A stretch of DNA of 64,000 nucleotides from VBCG01 sp044226535. GTDB lineage: Bacteria; Pseudomonadota; Gammaproteobacteria; Burkholderiales; Casimicrobiaceae. Both the position numbers and the translations under genes were made by a program. The notes beneath the pieces were generated by a model, which was not told the DNA's origin, ran no database searches, and saw nothing but the letters and a program-made list of their open reading frames with translations. The stretch spans positions 1 through 64,000 of the forward strand of contig JBGAGT010000018.1 in the NCBI GenBank assembly GCA_044226535.1. Direction: 5' to 3'. This document shows, in pieces, positions 16,548 through 25,550 of the stretch. How positions within the stretch are numbered: the stretch's first letter is position 1; every line of letters starts with the position of its first letter.

Positions 16548-17837
16548 ATGGCCCGCCCCGTCCTCAAGCTCACCAAACCGGTCGATCCCGCGGCAACACC
16601 GCGTTCGATGAGCTCGCGCGCCAAGCGCGCTCTGCGCGGCGTGAAGGGGCCGAAGGCCGTGCCCGCACCGGCGCCAGTGACGGCCACAAGGGCGGCCACG
16701 GCGGCGACCACGGCGGAGGCGCAGGTGCCGGCGGCGACGGCGAGCGCGCATGGCGCAGCACGTGCAACGGGCGCAGCAGGTGCCGGTTCGGATGCAGGCA
16801 CCCGGCGTCCCCGCAAGCGCACCCAATCGGGCGCGGCCCAGCGCGCGGGCGCCGAGGCTCGCAAGGGCGCTGCACCGGAGGTATCGGAACCCGGCGCGCG
16901 TCGCCGTCGCGATGCCGGCGGTTCGCAACGCGTCCCCGCGAAGCCCGCGCCGAAGGAGGGCTTCCGCCGGCCACACGAGCGCCGGCGCGGAGGTGGTCCG
17001 CCAGTGGATGCGCCCGTGCGCGGCGCGAGCGCGGCCGGCCGATCTTCTGCGACCGCCGCCACGACACTCTCCGACGGCGCGATCGCGTCCCGGCAGCAGC
17101 GCGATCCCGACCTGCCGCGCCTGTCCAAGCGCATGAGCGAGCTGGGCGTTTGCTCGCGGCGCGAAGCCGACGACTGGATCGAGAACGGCTGGGTGCGCGT
17201 CGACGGCGTCGTGGTCAACGTACTCGGCACGCGCGTCTCGCCGCACGCCACCATCACCGTCGACAAGGCCGCGACCCAATACCAGGCCGAGCTCGTCACC
17301 ATCCTGCTGCACAAGCCCGTGGGCTACGTGTCGGGCCAGGCCGAGGATGGCTACACGCCGGCATCGGTGCTGATCACCGCCGAGAACCACTGGAGCGACG
17401 ATCCGGCGCGCAAGGTGTTCCGGCCGCAGCATTTGCGCGGGCTCGCGCCCGCCGGTCGACTGGACATCGATTCGACCGGTCTCCTGGTGTTCACGCAGGA
17501 CGGCCGCATCGCCAAGCGGCTGGTCGGGCGCGACTCCGAAGTCGAGAAGGAATACCTGGTCCGCGTCACCGGCACGCTGTCGACGGAGGGCTTGCGGAAG
17601 CTGCAGCACGGCCTCGAGCTCGACGGCGTCAAGCTGCGGCCCGCGAAGGTGTCGTGGCAGAACGAGGACCAGCTCCGCTTCGTCCTGCGCGAAGGACGCA
17701 AGCGCCAGATCCGCCGCATGTGCGAGCTCGTGGGTCTCGAGGTGGCGGGGCTGAAGCGCGTGCGCAGCGGCAGCGTGCCGCTGGGCGCGTTGCCCGTCGG
17801 CCAGTGGCGCTACCTGCGGCCCGATGAATCGTTCTGA
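16548..17837 (+). CDS. rRNA pseudouridine synthase, RluB/RluF/RsuA family, with long basic extension
   Basis: Isomerises specific uridines of ribosomal RNA. Residues about 190-230 form an S4 RNA-binding domain (LPRLSKRMSELGVCSRREADDWI), and the catalytic motif GRLDIDSTGLLVFTQDG follows with the active Asp; KEYLVRV and REGRKRQIRRMCE are further family blocks. RluF is the closest match I recognise. The protein has 429 residues, about 140 more than E. coli RluF. The extra N-terminus (1-185) is low-complexity Ala/Pro/Arg/Lys and probably disordered. The ATG at 16548 is the first plausible start after the norB terminator; initiation further in cannot be excluded. Confidence 0.82.
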   Translation: MARPVLKLTKPVDPAATPRSMSSRAKRALRGVKGPKAVPAPAPVTATRAATAATTAEAQVPAATASAHGAARATGAAGAGSDAGTRRPRKRTQSGAAQRAGAEARKGAAPEVSEPGARRRRDAGGSQRVPAKPAPKEGFRRPHERRRGGGPPVDAPVRGASAAGRSSATAATTLSDGAIASRQQRDPDLPRLSKRMSELGVCSRREADDWIENGWVRVDGVVVNVLGTRVSPHATITVDKAATQYQAELVTILLHKPVGYVSGQAEDGYTPASVLITAENHWSDDPARKVFRPQHLRGLAPAGRLDIDSTGLLVFTQDGRIAKRLVGRDSEVEKEYLVRVTGTLSTEGLRKLQHGLELDGVKLRPAKVSWQNEDQLRFVLREGRKRQIRRMCELVGLEVAGLKRVRSGSVPLGALPVGQWRYLRPDESF

Positions 17838-17885
17838 GCCCCGCGGGCCGAAGGACGGGAAGCCCTCCCTGCACGGTGGGAACCT

Positions 17886-18254
17886 GTGAGCGGGAGCGGG
17901 ACGCACGACGCGGAGCTCGAGGCGCTGCGGCGTCGTCTGCGCGCCTTCGCCGCCGAGCGCGACTGGGAGCAATTCCACTCGCCGAAGAACCTCGCGATGG
18001 CGCTGGCCGCCGAGAGCGGCGAGCTCCTCGAGGTCTTCCAGTGGCTCACCGAGGCGCAAAGCCGCGCGCCCGACGCCGGCGTGCGCGCGGCCGCCGCCGA
18101 GGAGATGGCCGACGTGCTGCTCTACCTCGTCCGCCTCGCCGACGTGATGGGCGTCGACCTTGCCGAGGCGGCGAAGGCCAAGCTCGCGCGCAACGCCGAG
18201 AAATACCCGGCCGACAAGGCGCGCGGCTCGAGCCGCAAGTACACCGAGCTGTGA
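17886..18254 (+). CDS. MazG-like nucleotide pyrophosphohydrolase
   Basis: 122-residue all-alpha NTP pyrophosphatase of the MazG / RS21-C6 (dCTP pyrophosphatase) group; expected to hydrolyse non-canonical or excess dNTPs. The metal-binding EAxE-type helices are visible as AAESGELLEVFQW and the downstream EEMADVLLYLVRLAD. GTG start at 17886; about 50 bp after the pseudouridine synthase gene, same strand. Confidence 0.85.
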   Translation: MSGSGTHDAELEALRRRLRAFAAERDWEQFHSPKNLAMALAAESGELLEVFQWLTEAQSRAPDAGVRAAAAEEMADVLLYLVRLADVMGVDLAEAAKAKLARNAEKYPADKARGSSRKYTEL

Positions 18255-18273
18255 CGCGGCGCGGAATGACGCA

Positions 18274-19428
18274 GTGGTGACCGGCGCGCGGCTCGCCTGG
18301 ACCGAGAACGGCGAGCCGCGGCAGGCGCGCTGGCACAGCGAACGCGGTGTGCCGCCGCCCAAGCGGCTGGTGATCGCCGACGATCGCACGCGAGCCGACC
18401 AGGCCTACGGCATGGCGGGGCAGGGCACGGCCCTGCTGTGGCGAGGCGACTTCCACAACGCGAGGCAGCTCCTGGCTGCGCTCGCCGCGCGCGTGGACCG
18501 CGCGGTCGCCCCGGCGAAACCCGGCGCGCACAACCCCGTCGACGCGTTCAACCGGCTGCGACAGCTGCGCTCGCAGCGCGCACGCACGCTGGGCATGCTG
18601 CTCGTCCCCGTCGACCCGGACTACGCAGTCCCGCTTCGCCGCGCGCCGGACCTGCGGATCGCCCTTGCCGAAGCCTGGGGACCCCCCGACGGCGAGGCTT
18701 CGGTCACGTCGCTGCGCGAGCTGCAAGGCATCGTGGGGGCGCACGAATGGCGACGCAACGGCCTCGAGGTCCCCGCGCTCGCCGCGCGCATCCATCCGCA
18801 CTACGGCGTATTCGCGCCCGTGCGCGGCGAGTACGTCGACCTCGTCGCCACCGCACCGCTGCCGGCAGCGCTTCGCGCGCGCGATCTGGCCTTCGACATC
18901 GGCACGGGCACCGGCGTGCTCGCCGCCGTGCTGGCGCGCCGTGGCGTCGGCACGGTCATCGCCACCGACACCGCGCCACGCGCGCTCGCCTCGGCGCGCG
19001 ACACCGTGGCAAGCTTGGGGCTCGGCAAGGTCATCGACGTCGTCGAGTCGAACCTCTTCCCCCCGGCCTCGGCCGGCCGGGCCGCACTCGTCGTCTGCAA
19101 CCCGCCCTGGCTGCCCGCGCGCCCGGCGTCGCCACTGGAGCAGGGCATCTACGACGAGGGCAGCGGCATGCTCAGGGGATTCCTGCAAGGGCTCGCGGCG
19201 CACCTCGTGCCCGACGGCGAAGGCTGGCTGCTGCTCTCGGACCTCGCCGAGCACCTGGGGCTGCGAAGCCGCGACGAGCTTCTCGGATGGATCGGCGCCG
19301 CGGGGCTGCGGGTCGAAGCTCGCCTCGACACGCGCCCGCGTCATCCCAAGGCGCTCGACCGCACGGACCCGCTGCACGCCGCGCGGTCCGCCGAAGTCAC
19401 GTCGCTGTGGCGCCTGCGCGCCGCCTAG
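18274..19428 (+). CDS. class I SAM-dependent methyltransferase
   Basis: 384-residue protein with a C-terminal methyltransferase fold: SAM-binding DIGTGTGVLAAVLARRG near residue 210 and VVCNPPWLPARP near 270. NPPW is the catalytic motif of N6-adenine and N5-glutamine methyltransferases (HemK/RlmG-like). The N-terminal 190 residues are of no family I recognise. A GTG at 18274 or 18277 is taken as start, just after the previous stop; the exact start is uncertain. The substrate may be RNA or protein. Confidence 0.7.
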   Translation: MVTGARLAWTENGEPRQARWHSERGVPPPKRLVIADDRTRADQAYGMAGQGTALLWRGDFHNARQLLAALAARVDRAVAPAKPGAHNPVDAFNRLRQLRSQRARTLGMLLVPVDPDYAVPLRRAPDLRIALAEAWGPPDGEASVTSLRELQGIVGAHEWRRNGLEVPALAARIHPHYGVFAPVRGEYVDLVATAPLPAALRARDLAFDIGTGTGVLAAVLARRGVGTVIATDTAPRALASARDTVASLGLGKVIDVVESNLFPPASAGRAALVVCNPPWLPARPASPLEQGIYDEGSGMLRGFLQGLAAHLVPDGEGWLLLSDLAEHLGLRSRDELLGWIGAAGLRVEARLDTRPRHPKALDRTDPLHAARSAEVTSLWRLRAA

Positions 19429-19558
19429 GCCAGAGCGTCGCCGCCTGGCTCGGTGCGCGAGCGGCCCCTCGAGCGCCCCGCAGCCCGCCAGGTGCCAATG
19501 GCGTGGCCAGGCCGCAGGCGCGTAAACTGCTGCCGCATCGCGTGGCCGAGGTGCATGG

Positions 19559-20737
19559 ATGAGTGTCGCCGAAGCGTCGCCAGCGGCCGCGCCGATCGTC
19601 GAGCGCGGTCCCTTCTTCCGCGTCCTGCCCGTGGGCTGGCGCGACGAGGCGCGGGAATCGCACGCGCTGCGCCGTGCCGTCACACTGGCTGCCGTGTCCT
19701 GGTTGCCGCTGCTCGTGTTGGCGTGGTGGGCCGACGGCGGCTTCGGCGGGCCCAACGCGCGTTCGCTGCTCGGGGACCTCGGCACCTGGTTTCGCTGCCT
19801 CGTCGCCATCCCCGCCCTGGTGTTCGCCGCACCCGTCTGCGGCCGGCGCCTTTCGGCGATCGCCCGGCAATTCGCCGAGGCCGGGCTGATCGAGCCGCCG
19901 CAAAGGCCGCGCTTCGATGCGCTGCTGGCGACGGCGCGGCGCGCCTGCGAGTCGCGCATCGCGTTGCTGGCCATCGTGGTGCTCGCCTACGCGGCGGCCG
20001 TGATGCTGTTCACGCTTGTGTCCAGCGATGCGCTGCTTCCCTGGCAGCGAGGCGGCGGCCGATACGGCGCGTCGGTGGCCGGCATCTGGCAATGGGCGGT
20101 GACCGCGCCGTTGCTGTCGGCGCTGGTCCTGGTGTGGGCATGGCGTTGGCTGGTGTGGTTCTGGCTGCTGCTGCGCATCGCGCGCCTGCCGCTGCGCCTC
20201 ACTGCCCCGCATCCCGATCGTTGCGCGGGGCTGCGCTTCGTCGGCTACTCGGTGCGCGCCTTCGGGCTGCTCGCGTTCGCGTTCGGCGCCATCGCCGCCG
20301 GCCGCATCGGCAACGAGGTCATCCACAACGGGCACGCGCTGGCCGAGTTCGGCCCGGCGGTCGGCGTCGTCGTGGCGAGCGTGGCGGCGCTCGCCTGCCT
20401 GCCCACGCTGGCGTTCACAGGGCGGCTGCTGGAGGAATGGCGTCACGGGGTGTTCGAATACGGGCGCGTGGCGGGCGAGGTCGAGCGCGCACTCAAGCGC
20501 AAATGGGTCGACCTGCACCAGAACATCGGCGCCAAGGCGCTGGAATCGCCCGATTTCTCCGCGGGTGTGGATGCCAATGGTTACGTTGCCGGCGTGTACG
20601 ACATGCGGCTGACGCCGTTGGACCTCCGCAGCATCCTGGTGCTGGCGGTGGCCACGCTGCTGCCGCTCTTGCCCATCGTGCTGGCCGCGGTGCCGCTCGA
20701 GACGCTGCTCGGCGAAGCCGCCAAGCTGCTGTTCTGA
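19559..20737 (+). CDS. multi-pass inner-membrane protein of unknown function
   Basis: 392 residues with about six or seven hydrophobic segments (for example LAAVSWLPLLVLAWW, LVAIPALVFAAPV, IALLAIVVLAYAAAVMLF, LVLVWAWRWLVWFWLLL, VGVVVASVAALACL and a C-terminal LVLAVATLLPLLPIVLAAVPL). A soluble loop precedes the last segment. The family is not recognised beyond hypothetical membrane protein. A phospholipase-D gene follows on the same strand after 46 bp. Confidence 0.75.
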   Translation: MSVAEASPAAAPIVERGPFFRVLPVGWRDEARESHALRRAVTLAAVSWLPLLVLAWWADGGFGGPNARSLLGDLGTWFRCLVAIPALVFAAPVCGRRLSAIARQFAEAGLIEPPQRPRFDALLATARRACESRIALLAIVVLAYAAAVMLFTLVSSDALLPWQRGGGRYGASVAGIWQWAVTAPLLSALVLVWAWRWLVWFWLLLRIARLPLRLTAPHPDRCAGLRFVGYSVRAFGLLAFAFGAIAAGRIGNEVIHNGHALAEFGPAVGVVVASVAALACLPTLAFTGRLLEEWRHGVFEYGRVAGEVERALKRKWVDLHQNIGAKALESPDFSAGVDANGYVAGVYDMRLTPLDLRSILVLAVATLLPLLPIVLAAVPLETLLGEAAKLLF

Positions 20738-20783
20738 ACGGGCGTCGGCTGCGGCGGCGCGCAGCGGGGTACGATCGCCCCTG

Positions 20784-22292
20784 ATGAACGCGCCCGAGCA
20801 CCCCCACCACCGCCGCGGCACGCGCGCCGAGCTGGCCGAGCGCGCGTTCGCGCGCGCCACCGGTGCGGTGGCCACCGACGACAACGCGGTCGAGCTCCTG
20901 CTCGACGCGGCGCAGAACTACCCCGCCTGGCTCGAGGCCATCGAGGGCGCGAAGAAGAGCATCCGCATCGAGACCTACATCATCGACAACGACGCCGTCG
21001 GCCGCCGCTTCGTCGACGCGCTGTGCGCGAAGGCCAAGGCGGGCGTCGCGGTATACGCGGTGTTCGACTGGCTGGGCTCGATGCGCGCCGGCAAGCTTTT
21101 CACGCGGCTGCGCGAGTCGGGCGTGCAGGTGGGCATCTTCAACCCGCCGAGCTTCGCGAGCCCGCTGGGCTGGATCACGCGCAACCACCGCAAGACCATC
21201 ACCATCGACGGCACCATCGGCTTCGTCAGCGGCCTGTGCGTCAGCGCCAAGTGGGAGGGCAATCCCACCAGGCGCCGCGAGCCCTGGCGCGACACCGGCA
21301 TCGCGCTGCGCGGCCCCGCGGTGGCGGAGCTCGCGCACGCCTTCGACGACATCTGGCACGCCTGCGAGTGGAAGGCCGACGTGCCCGCGCCGCCGCCGCA
21401 CATCGAGGCCGCGGGCCACGTGCGCACGCGCGTCATCGCCGGCGTGCCCGACCACACCGGCACCTACCGCCTCGACCTCGTCATCGCCTCGATGGCGCGC
21501 GGCTACCTCTGGCTCACCGACGCGTACTTCGTCGGCACCGCGGCCTACGTGCATGCACTCGCCGCCGCCGCGCGCGACGGCGTCGACGTGCGCCTGCTGG
21601 TCCCCGGCGCCAGCGACATTCCCGCGCTGCGGCCGCTGTCTCGCGCCGGCTACCGCGGCCTCATCGAGTCGGGCGTGCGCGTGTTCGAGTGGAACGGCAC
21701 CATGCTGCACGCCAAGACCGCGGTCGCCGACGACCTGTGGTCGCGCATCGGCTCGACCAACCTGAACCTCGCGAGCTGGATGGGCAACTACGAGCTCGAC
21801 GTCGCCATCGAGAACGCCGCCTTCGCGCGGAGGATGGCCGAGCAGTACGAGAAGGACCTGGGCCACGCCACCGAAGTGGTACTCACCGCGCGCAACCGCG
21901 TGCGCAAGCTCACACCCGGCGTGGTGGCCGCGCCGCCGCGCAAGGCCTACTCGGGCAGCGCCGGCCGCGCCGCCGCGGGTGCCGCGAGCGTGGGGAGCAT
22001 GCTCGGCGCGGCGCTGACCAACCGCCGTGCGCTGGCGCCCGGCGAGGGCAAGATGATCGGCACCATGGGCGCCGTGGCGGTGGCCGTCGCGCTGGTCGAC
22101 ATCCTGTGGCCGCAGGTGATCGCCTGGCCGCTGGCCCTGATCCTGCTGTGGCTCGGGACGGCCTGGCTTTACAAGGCGGGAACGCTATGGCTCGCACGGC
22201 GGCGCGGGCGGGACGGGCACGAGCCGGGGGAGACGCAGGAGGTGCGCGTCGTGCAGCCGGGAACCGAAGGCGAGGACGCACCCAATGTATAA
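20784..22292 (+). CDS. phospholipase D-family cardiolipin synthase-like protein
   Basis: Transfers phosphatidyl groups, probably making cardiolipin or a related lipid at the inner membrane. Two HKD motifs are complete: NHRKTITIDG (near residue 133) and LHAKTAVADD followed by GSTNLN (near 308). Unlike Cls, the hydrophobic segments are at the C-terminus (about 425-465), followed by a basic tail. 502 residues. Its stop codon TAA lies within the -10 box proposed for tRNA-Arg. Confidence 0.85.
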   Translation: MNAPEHPHHRRGTRAELAERAFARATGAVATDDNAVELLLDAAQNYPAWLEAIEGAKKSIRIETYIIDNDAVGRRFVDALCAKAKAGVAVYAVFDWLGSMRAGKLFTRLRESGVQVGIFNPPSFASPLGWITRNHRKTITIDGTIGFVSGLCVSAKWEGNPTRRREPWRDTGIALRGPAVAELAHAFDDIWHACEWKADVPAPPPHIEAAGHVRTRVIAGVPDHTGTYRLDLVIASMARGYLWLTDAYFVGTAAYVHALAAAARDGVDVRLLVPGASDIPALRPLSRAGYRGLIESGVRVFEWNGTMLHAKTAVADDLWSRIGSTNLNLASWMGNYELDVAIENAAFARRMAEQYEKDLGHATEVVLTARNRVRKLTPGVVAAPPRKAYSGSAGRAAAGAASVGSMLGAALTNRRALAPGEGKMIGTMGAVAVAVALVDILWPQVIAWPLALILLWLGTAWLYKAGTLWLARRRGRDGHEPGETQEVRVVQPGTEGEDAPNV

Positions 22293-22293
22293 T
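22288..22293 (+). promoter_or_regulatory. -10 box of tRNA-Arg promoter
   Basis: A perfect TATAAT stands 10 bp before the tRNA 5' end and contains the stop codon of the upstream gene. No good -35 hexamer is seen 16-18 bp upstream (CGAAGG at that position). Confidence 0.5.
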
Positions 22294-22303
22294 GCGCGCC
22301 GAC

Positions 22304-22380
22304 GCGCCCGTAGCTCAGTTGGATAGAGTACCTGGCTACGAACCAGGGGGTCGTGGGTTCGAATCCTGCCGGGCGCGCCA
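22304..22380 (+). tRNA. tRNA-Arg(ACG)
   Basis: 77-nt tRNA with encoded CCA. The acceptor arms are GCGCCCG and CGGGCGC, the anticodon loop CTACGAA has anticodon ACG (A34 presumably edited to inosine), and the T-loop is GGTTCGAATCC. Confidence 0.97.
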
Positions 22381-22388
22381 ATCAAATC

Positions 22389-22421
22389 AAAGGGTTAGAT
22401 CGAAAGGTCTGGCCCTTTTTT
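22389..22421 (+). terminator. Rho-independent terminator after tRNA-Arg
   Basis: An 11-bp stem (AAAGGGTTAGA / TCTGGCCCTTT, two G-U pairs) with an 8-nt loop, ending in six T residues, 8 bp after the tRNA. Confidence 0.85.
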
Positions 22422-22524
22422 CTTGCGCTGACCCAAGCGGCGGTGGTGCGGACTGCGAGTAGTTCCCACTGCGGTCTCGACAGGTTGGCCGGGCAGCTGC
22501 TTGGCCTTGGATCGACGAAATGCC

Positions 22525-23226
22525 CTATTGGCCCGCGCGCACTGTGGAAGGCGCGACCCAGCCTGGGTAAGTCTCCGGCGATCGCCGATACGCTTCTGCG
22601 CAGCCGTCCGTACAAAACCACGGCCCCGTGAGCACCATCCGGCGATAGGCCTCGAAGGGTGCGTGCATCTTGCACACGGGGCATATCCAGCGGGGATCCG
22701 AGGCGGGGGCCAGTCCGATGGAATAGACCGGGACGCGCTCGGCAATCGAGCGCAGGCGCGCGGGTCCCAATGCTTCAGCGACGATTCCCGAAGCGGTCGC
22801 GATGCTGGCCACGGGCTCCGTCGCCAGCAATTGTCCCGGCGATGCCTTCGCGGCGATGCGTGCTGCGATGTTGACGGTCGACCCGAAGAGGTCGTCCCCG
22901 CGTCGGATCACCGGACCGTGGTTGATCCCGGTTCGGGTAAGGGGGATCTCGGGCGCATGTCGGCAGGCAGGAAGCAGGCGCCCCAGCACGTCCAGCGCCG
23001 TTGCGGGGTCCGGAAAGCCGAACATCGCTTCGTCGCCGATCCACTTGATGGGTTGCCCGTGTCCGCCCAGCGCGTCGCGCACCAGCGCCTCGAAGCGCTC
23101 GAGGACGCGGATGGCCGAAGCGTCGCCGTGGACGTCGGTCAATGCGCTGAATCCCGCCAGATCGACGAATGCGACGGTCGCGAACGTCGATTCGAACGCA
23201 CCTGATCTGCTCGCAGTCGCATGCAT
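22525..23226 (-). CDS. class III adenylate/guanylate cyclase with C-terminal Cys-rich metal-binding domain
   Basis: 233 residues. The N-terminal cyclase homology domain has VAFVDLAGFSALTD (first metal-binding Asp near residue 21), KWIGDEAMFGF (second metal Asp), GINHGPVIRRGDDLFGSTVNIAARI (second-half signature) and no transmembrane or sensor domain. The last 45 residues carry CPVCKM...WFC...C, a pattern of YHS/TRASH-type metal-binding modules. The fusion suggests metal- or redox-linked control of cyclase output. The ATG at 23226 was chosen over 23274 because the longer form adds only a Pro/Arg tail. Whether it makes cAMP or cGMP cannot be told. Confidence 0.8.
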   Translation of the reverse strand: MHATASRSGAFESTFATVAFVDLAGFSALTDVHGDASAIRVLERFEALVRDALGGHGQPIKWIGDEAMFGFPDPATALDVLGRLLPACRHAPEIPLTRTGINHGPVIRRGDDLFGSTVNIAARIAAKASPGQLLATEPVASIATASGIVAEALGPARLRSIAERVPVYSIGLAPASDPRWICPVCKMHAPFEAYRRMVLTGPWFCTDGCAEAYRRSPETYPGWVAPSTVRAGQ

Positions 23227-23521
23227 CTCGAACGCCTCGCTACGGTTGCCTTCCCTTCGAGGCGGAAGCGGCAAGCTTCGCCGGGGGATCGCGTGAAGGC
23301 GCAGGTCCGCGCGCTCCCAGCATAGCTTCCGATGTCAGTCTTTCGCAAGCCGGTCGCCCGACCAGCTTCACCACCACGAATCCCGGAATCGACGTCGTGC
23401 AAGTGTCGCCGAGCAGTGGCGCCGGCCCGGCGGCTGGTACGCTTGGCTCGGGTAGCGTGCCCGCGTAACCGGTTCCGCAGCCGCGGAACGCGGGTAACCC
23501 ATCGAGCGAGGAACGACGACC

Positions 23522-24667
23522 GTGCGACTCCGCGATTGCCACAACTTCCACGATTTTCGCGCGCTGGCGAAGCGGCGGCTCCCTGGGCCGATCTTCGACT
23601 ACATCGACGGGGCCGCCGACGACGAAGCCACGTATCGCCGGAACACGACCAGCTTCGAAGGCTGCGACCTCGTGCCCAATGTCCTGCGCGGCGTCGATAC
23701 GGTCGACCTGTCGGTCACCGTCATGGGCCAGCGCCTGGCAGTGCCGTTCTACTGTTCGCCCACGGCGCTGCAGCGCCTGTTCCATCATCGGGGCGAACGC
23801 GCGGTGGCGGCGGCGGCGGCCCGGTACGGGACCATGTTCGGCGTGTCGTCGCTGGGCACCGTCAGCCTCGAGGAGTCGCGCAAGGCTTACGCCACGCCGC
23901 AGTGCTTCCAGTTCTATTTCCACAAGGACCGCGGGCTCAACCGCGCGATGCTGCAGCGGGCCAAGGACGTCGGCGTCGAGGTGATGATGCTCACCGTCGA
24001 CAGCATCACCGGGGGCAATCGCGAGCGCGACCTGCGCACGGGATTCTCCATCCCGTTCCGGCTCACGCTGGCGGGCATGCTGCAGTTCGCCATCAAGCCG
24101 GCGTGGGCGATCAACTACCTGACGCACGAGCGCTTTCGCCTGCCGCAGCTCGAGCAGCACATCCGCATGGAAGGCGGTGCGATGTCCATCGGGCGCTACT
24201 TCACCGACATGCTCGATCCCTCGATGACCTGGGACGACGTGTCGCAGATGGTGCAGCAATGGGGCGGGCCGTTCTGCCTCAAGGGCGTGATGTCGGTGGC
24301 CGATGCCAGGCGCGCCGTCGACATCGGCTGCGCGGGCATCGTCCTGTCGAACCATGGGGGGCGCCAGCTCGACGGCTCGCGCACGGCGTTCGACCAGCTC
24401 GCCGAGGTCGTCGACGCCGTGGGTGATCGCATCGACGTCATGATGGACGGCGGCATCCAGCGCGGATCGCAGGTGCTGAAGGCACTCTCCCTCGGCGCCA
24501 AGGCCGTGGGCATCGGGCGCTACTACCTTTACGCGCTTGCGGCTGCCGGGCAGGCCGGCACCGAGCGCGCGCTGGGCCTGCTGCGTACCGAGATCGAACG
24601 CGACATGAAGCTGATGGGCTGCCGGTCGATCGGCGAGTTGTCGCGCGCCAACCTGCGCTTCCGCTGA
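23522..24667 (+). CDS. FMN-dependent alpha-hydroxy acid oxidase/dehydrogenase (LldD-like)
   Basis: Oxidises an L-2-hydroxy acid such as lactate, glycolate or mandelate with FMN. The 381-residue TIM barrel has the family's YIDGAADDE opening, the substrate-site GTVSLEE and FYFHKDR strands, the catalytic SNHGGRQLDG block (His plus Arg) and the FMN-phosphate loops DGGIQRG and GIGRYYLY. GTG start at 23522. Isolated between convergent or divergent neighbours, so the substrate is not indicated. Confidence 0.88.
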   Translation: MRLRDCHNFHDFRALAKRRLPGPIFDYIDGAADDEATYRRNTTSFEGCDLVPNVLRGVDTVDLSVTVMGQRLAVPFYCSPTALQRLFHHRGERAVAAAAARYGTMFGVSSLGTVSLEESRKAYATPQCFQFYFHKDRGLNRAMLQRAKDVGVEVMMLTVDSITGGNRERDLRTGFSIPFRLTLAGMLQFAIKPAWAINYLTHERFRLPQLEQHIRMEGGAMSIGRYFTDMLDPSMTWDDVSQMVQQWGGPFCLKGVMSVADARRAVDIGCAGIVLSNHGGRQLDGSRTAFDQLAEVVDAVGDRIDVMMDGGIQRGSQVLKALSLGAKAVGIGRYYLYALAAAGQAGTERALGLLRTEIERDMKLMGCRSIGELSRANLRFR

Positions 24668-24731
24668 GCGATCGCGTCCCCGGGGGCCGCGTGGGCCGCT
24701 CGCCCCGGGGCGATCGCGTCGAGGGTGGCCA

Positions 24732-25469
24732 TCAGCCCGCCAGCCTCACCACCAAAAACGTCGCCGCCGCTCCCGTCAGCGTCGATGCCAGCAAACCCAG
24801 GAATTTCCGCGCACTGTTCGTCGAGTGCGCCTCCGGCAGGATATCGGCCACGGCGATGTACAGCAGGAAGCCCGCGAAGAACCCGAGGTAGGGCACCAGC
24901 ACCGACGGCGGCACGCTGAAGGCCAGCGTCGAGGCGGCACCGAGCACCGGCGCGATGGCGTCGACGAACAGCATGGCGCGCGAGCGCGCATCGCCGTTGC
25001 CGTGCATCAGCATCACCGACACGGTGTTGAGGCCGTCGCAGAAGTCGTGCGCGAGGACCGCGAGCGCGACGGCGAAACCCACGGTGGGCGAGACCTGGAA
25101 GCCGAGCCCGATGCCCACGCCGTCGAGGAAGCTGTGGCCCGCCAGCGCGAACGCCGAGACCATGCCGACGGAAGGGTGGCGGTGTCCCGCGAAGTCGCTT
25201 TCGTGCGCGGCGTGGATCAGCACGAAGCGCTCGACCACGTGGAAGAGCAGGAAGCCGGCTGCGAGCGCGATCATGCCCGAGGTGGGATCGATGCCGTTCG
25301 CGTGCGCCAGCTCGAAGAGCTCCGGCAGGATGTCGAACGACACGACCGCCAGCAGCACGCCGGCGCTGAAGCTCAGGATGTAGTGCGGCGTGGCGCGAAA
25401 GCGCAGCGCGACGAGGCCGCCGAGCAGCGTGAAGCCGAAGGCGGCGGCGGACAGCAGTATGGCGTGCAT
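24732..25469 (-). CDS. ZIP-family metal (zinc) transporter
   Basis: 245-residue inner-membrane protein with about eight helices. The metal path motifs are HSFLDGVGIG (TM4) and HDFCDGLNTVSV (TM5). A His-containing loop lies between TM3 and TM4 (HAAHESDFAGHRH). The ATG at 25469 is chosen because the upstream extension is only Arg/Pro-rich. Divergent from a Fur-type regulator with a palindrome in the shared 81-bp gap, which suggests zinc-responsive expression and zinc uptake. Confidence 0.85.
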   Translation of the reverse strand: MHAILLSAAAFGFTLLGGLVALRFRATPHYILSFSAGVLLAVVSFDILPELFELAHANGIDPTSGMIALAAGFLLFHVVERFVLIHAAHESDFAGHRHPSVGMVSAFALAGHSFLDGVGIGLGFQVSPTVGFAVALAVLAHDFCDGLNTVSVMLMHGNGDARSRAMLFVDAIAPVLGAASTLAFSVPPSVLVPYLGFFAGFLLYIAVADILPEAHSTNSARKFLGLLASTLTGAAATFLVVRLAG

Positions 25470-25530
25470 GGCAGGCCGGCGAGGTGTTCGGCGGATGCGG
25501 GCAGGCAACAGGGCGGTGCCCGCCTCCTTA

Positions 25531-25548
25531 ATGATAATAGATTATCAT
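25531..25548. promoter_or_regulatory. Fur/Zur-type palindromic operator
   Basis: ATGATAATAGATTATCAT is a palindrome of two 8-base arms (ATGATAAT / ATTATCAT) around AG, in an otherwise GC-rich region. It sits 2 bp before the start of the Fur-family gene and 61 bp before the divergent ZIP gene, so one dimer could control both. Confidence 0.7.
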
Positions 25549-25550
25549 AT

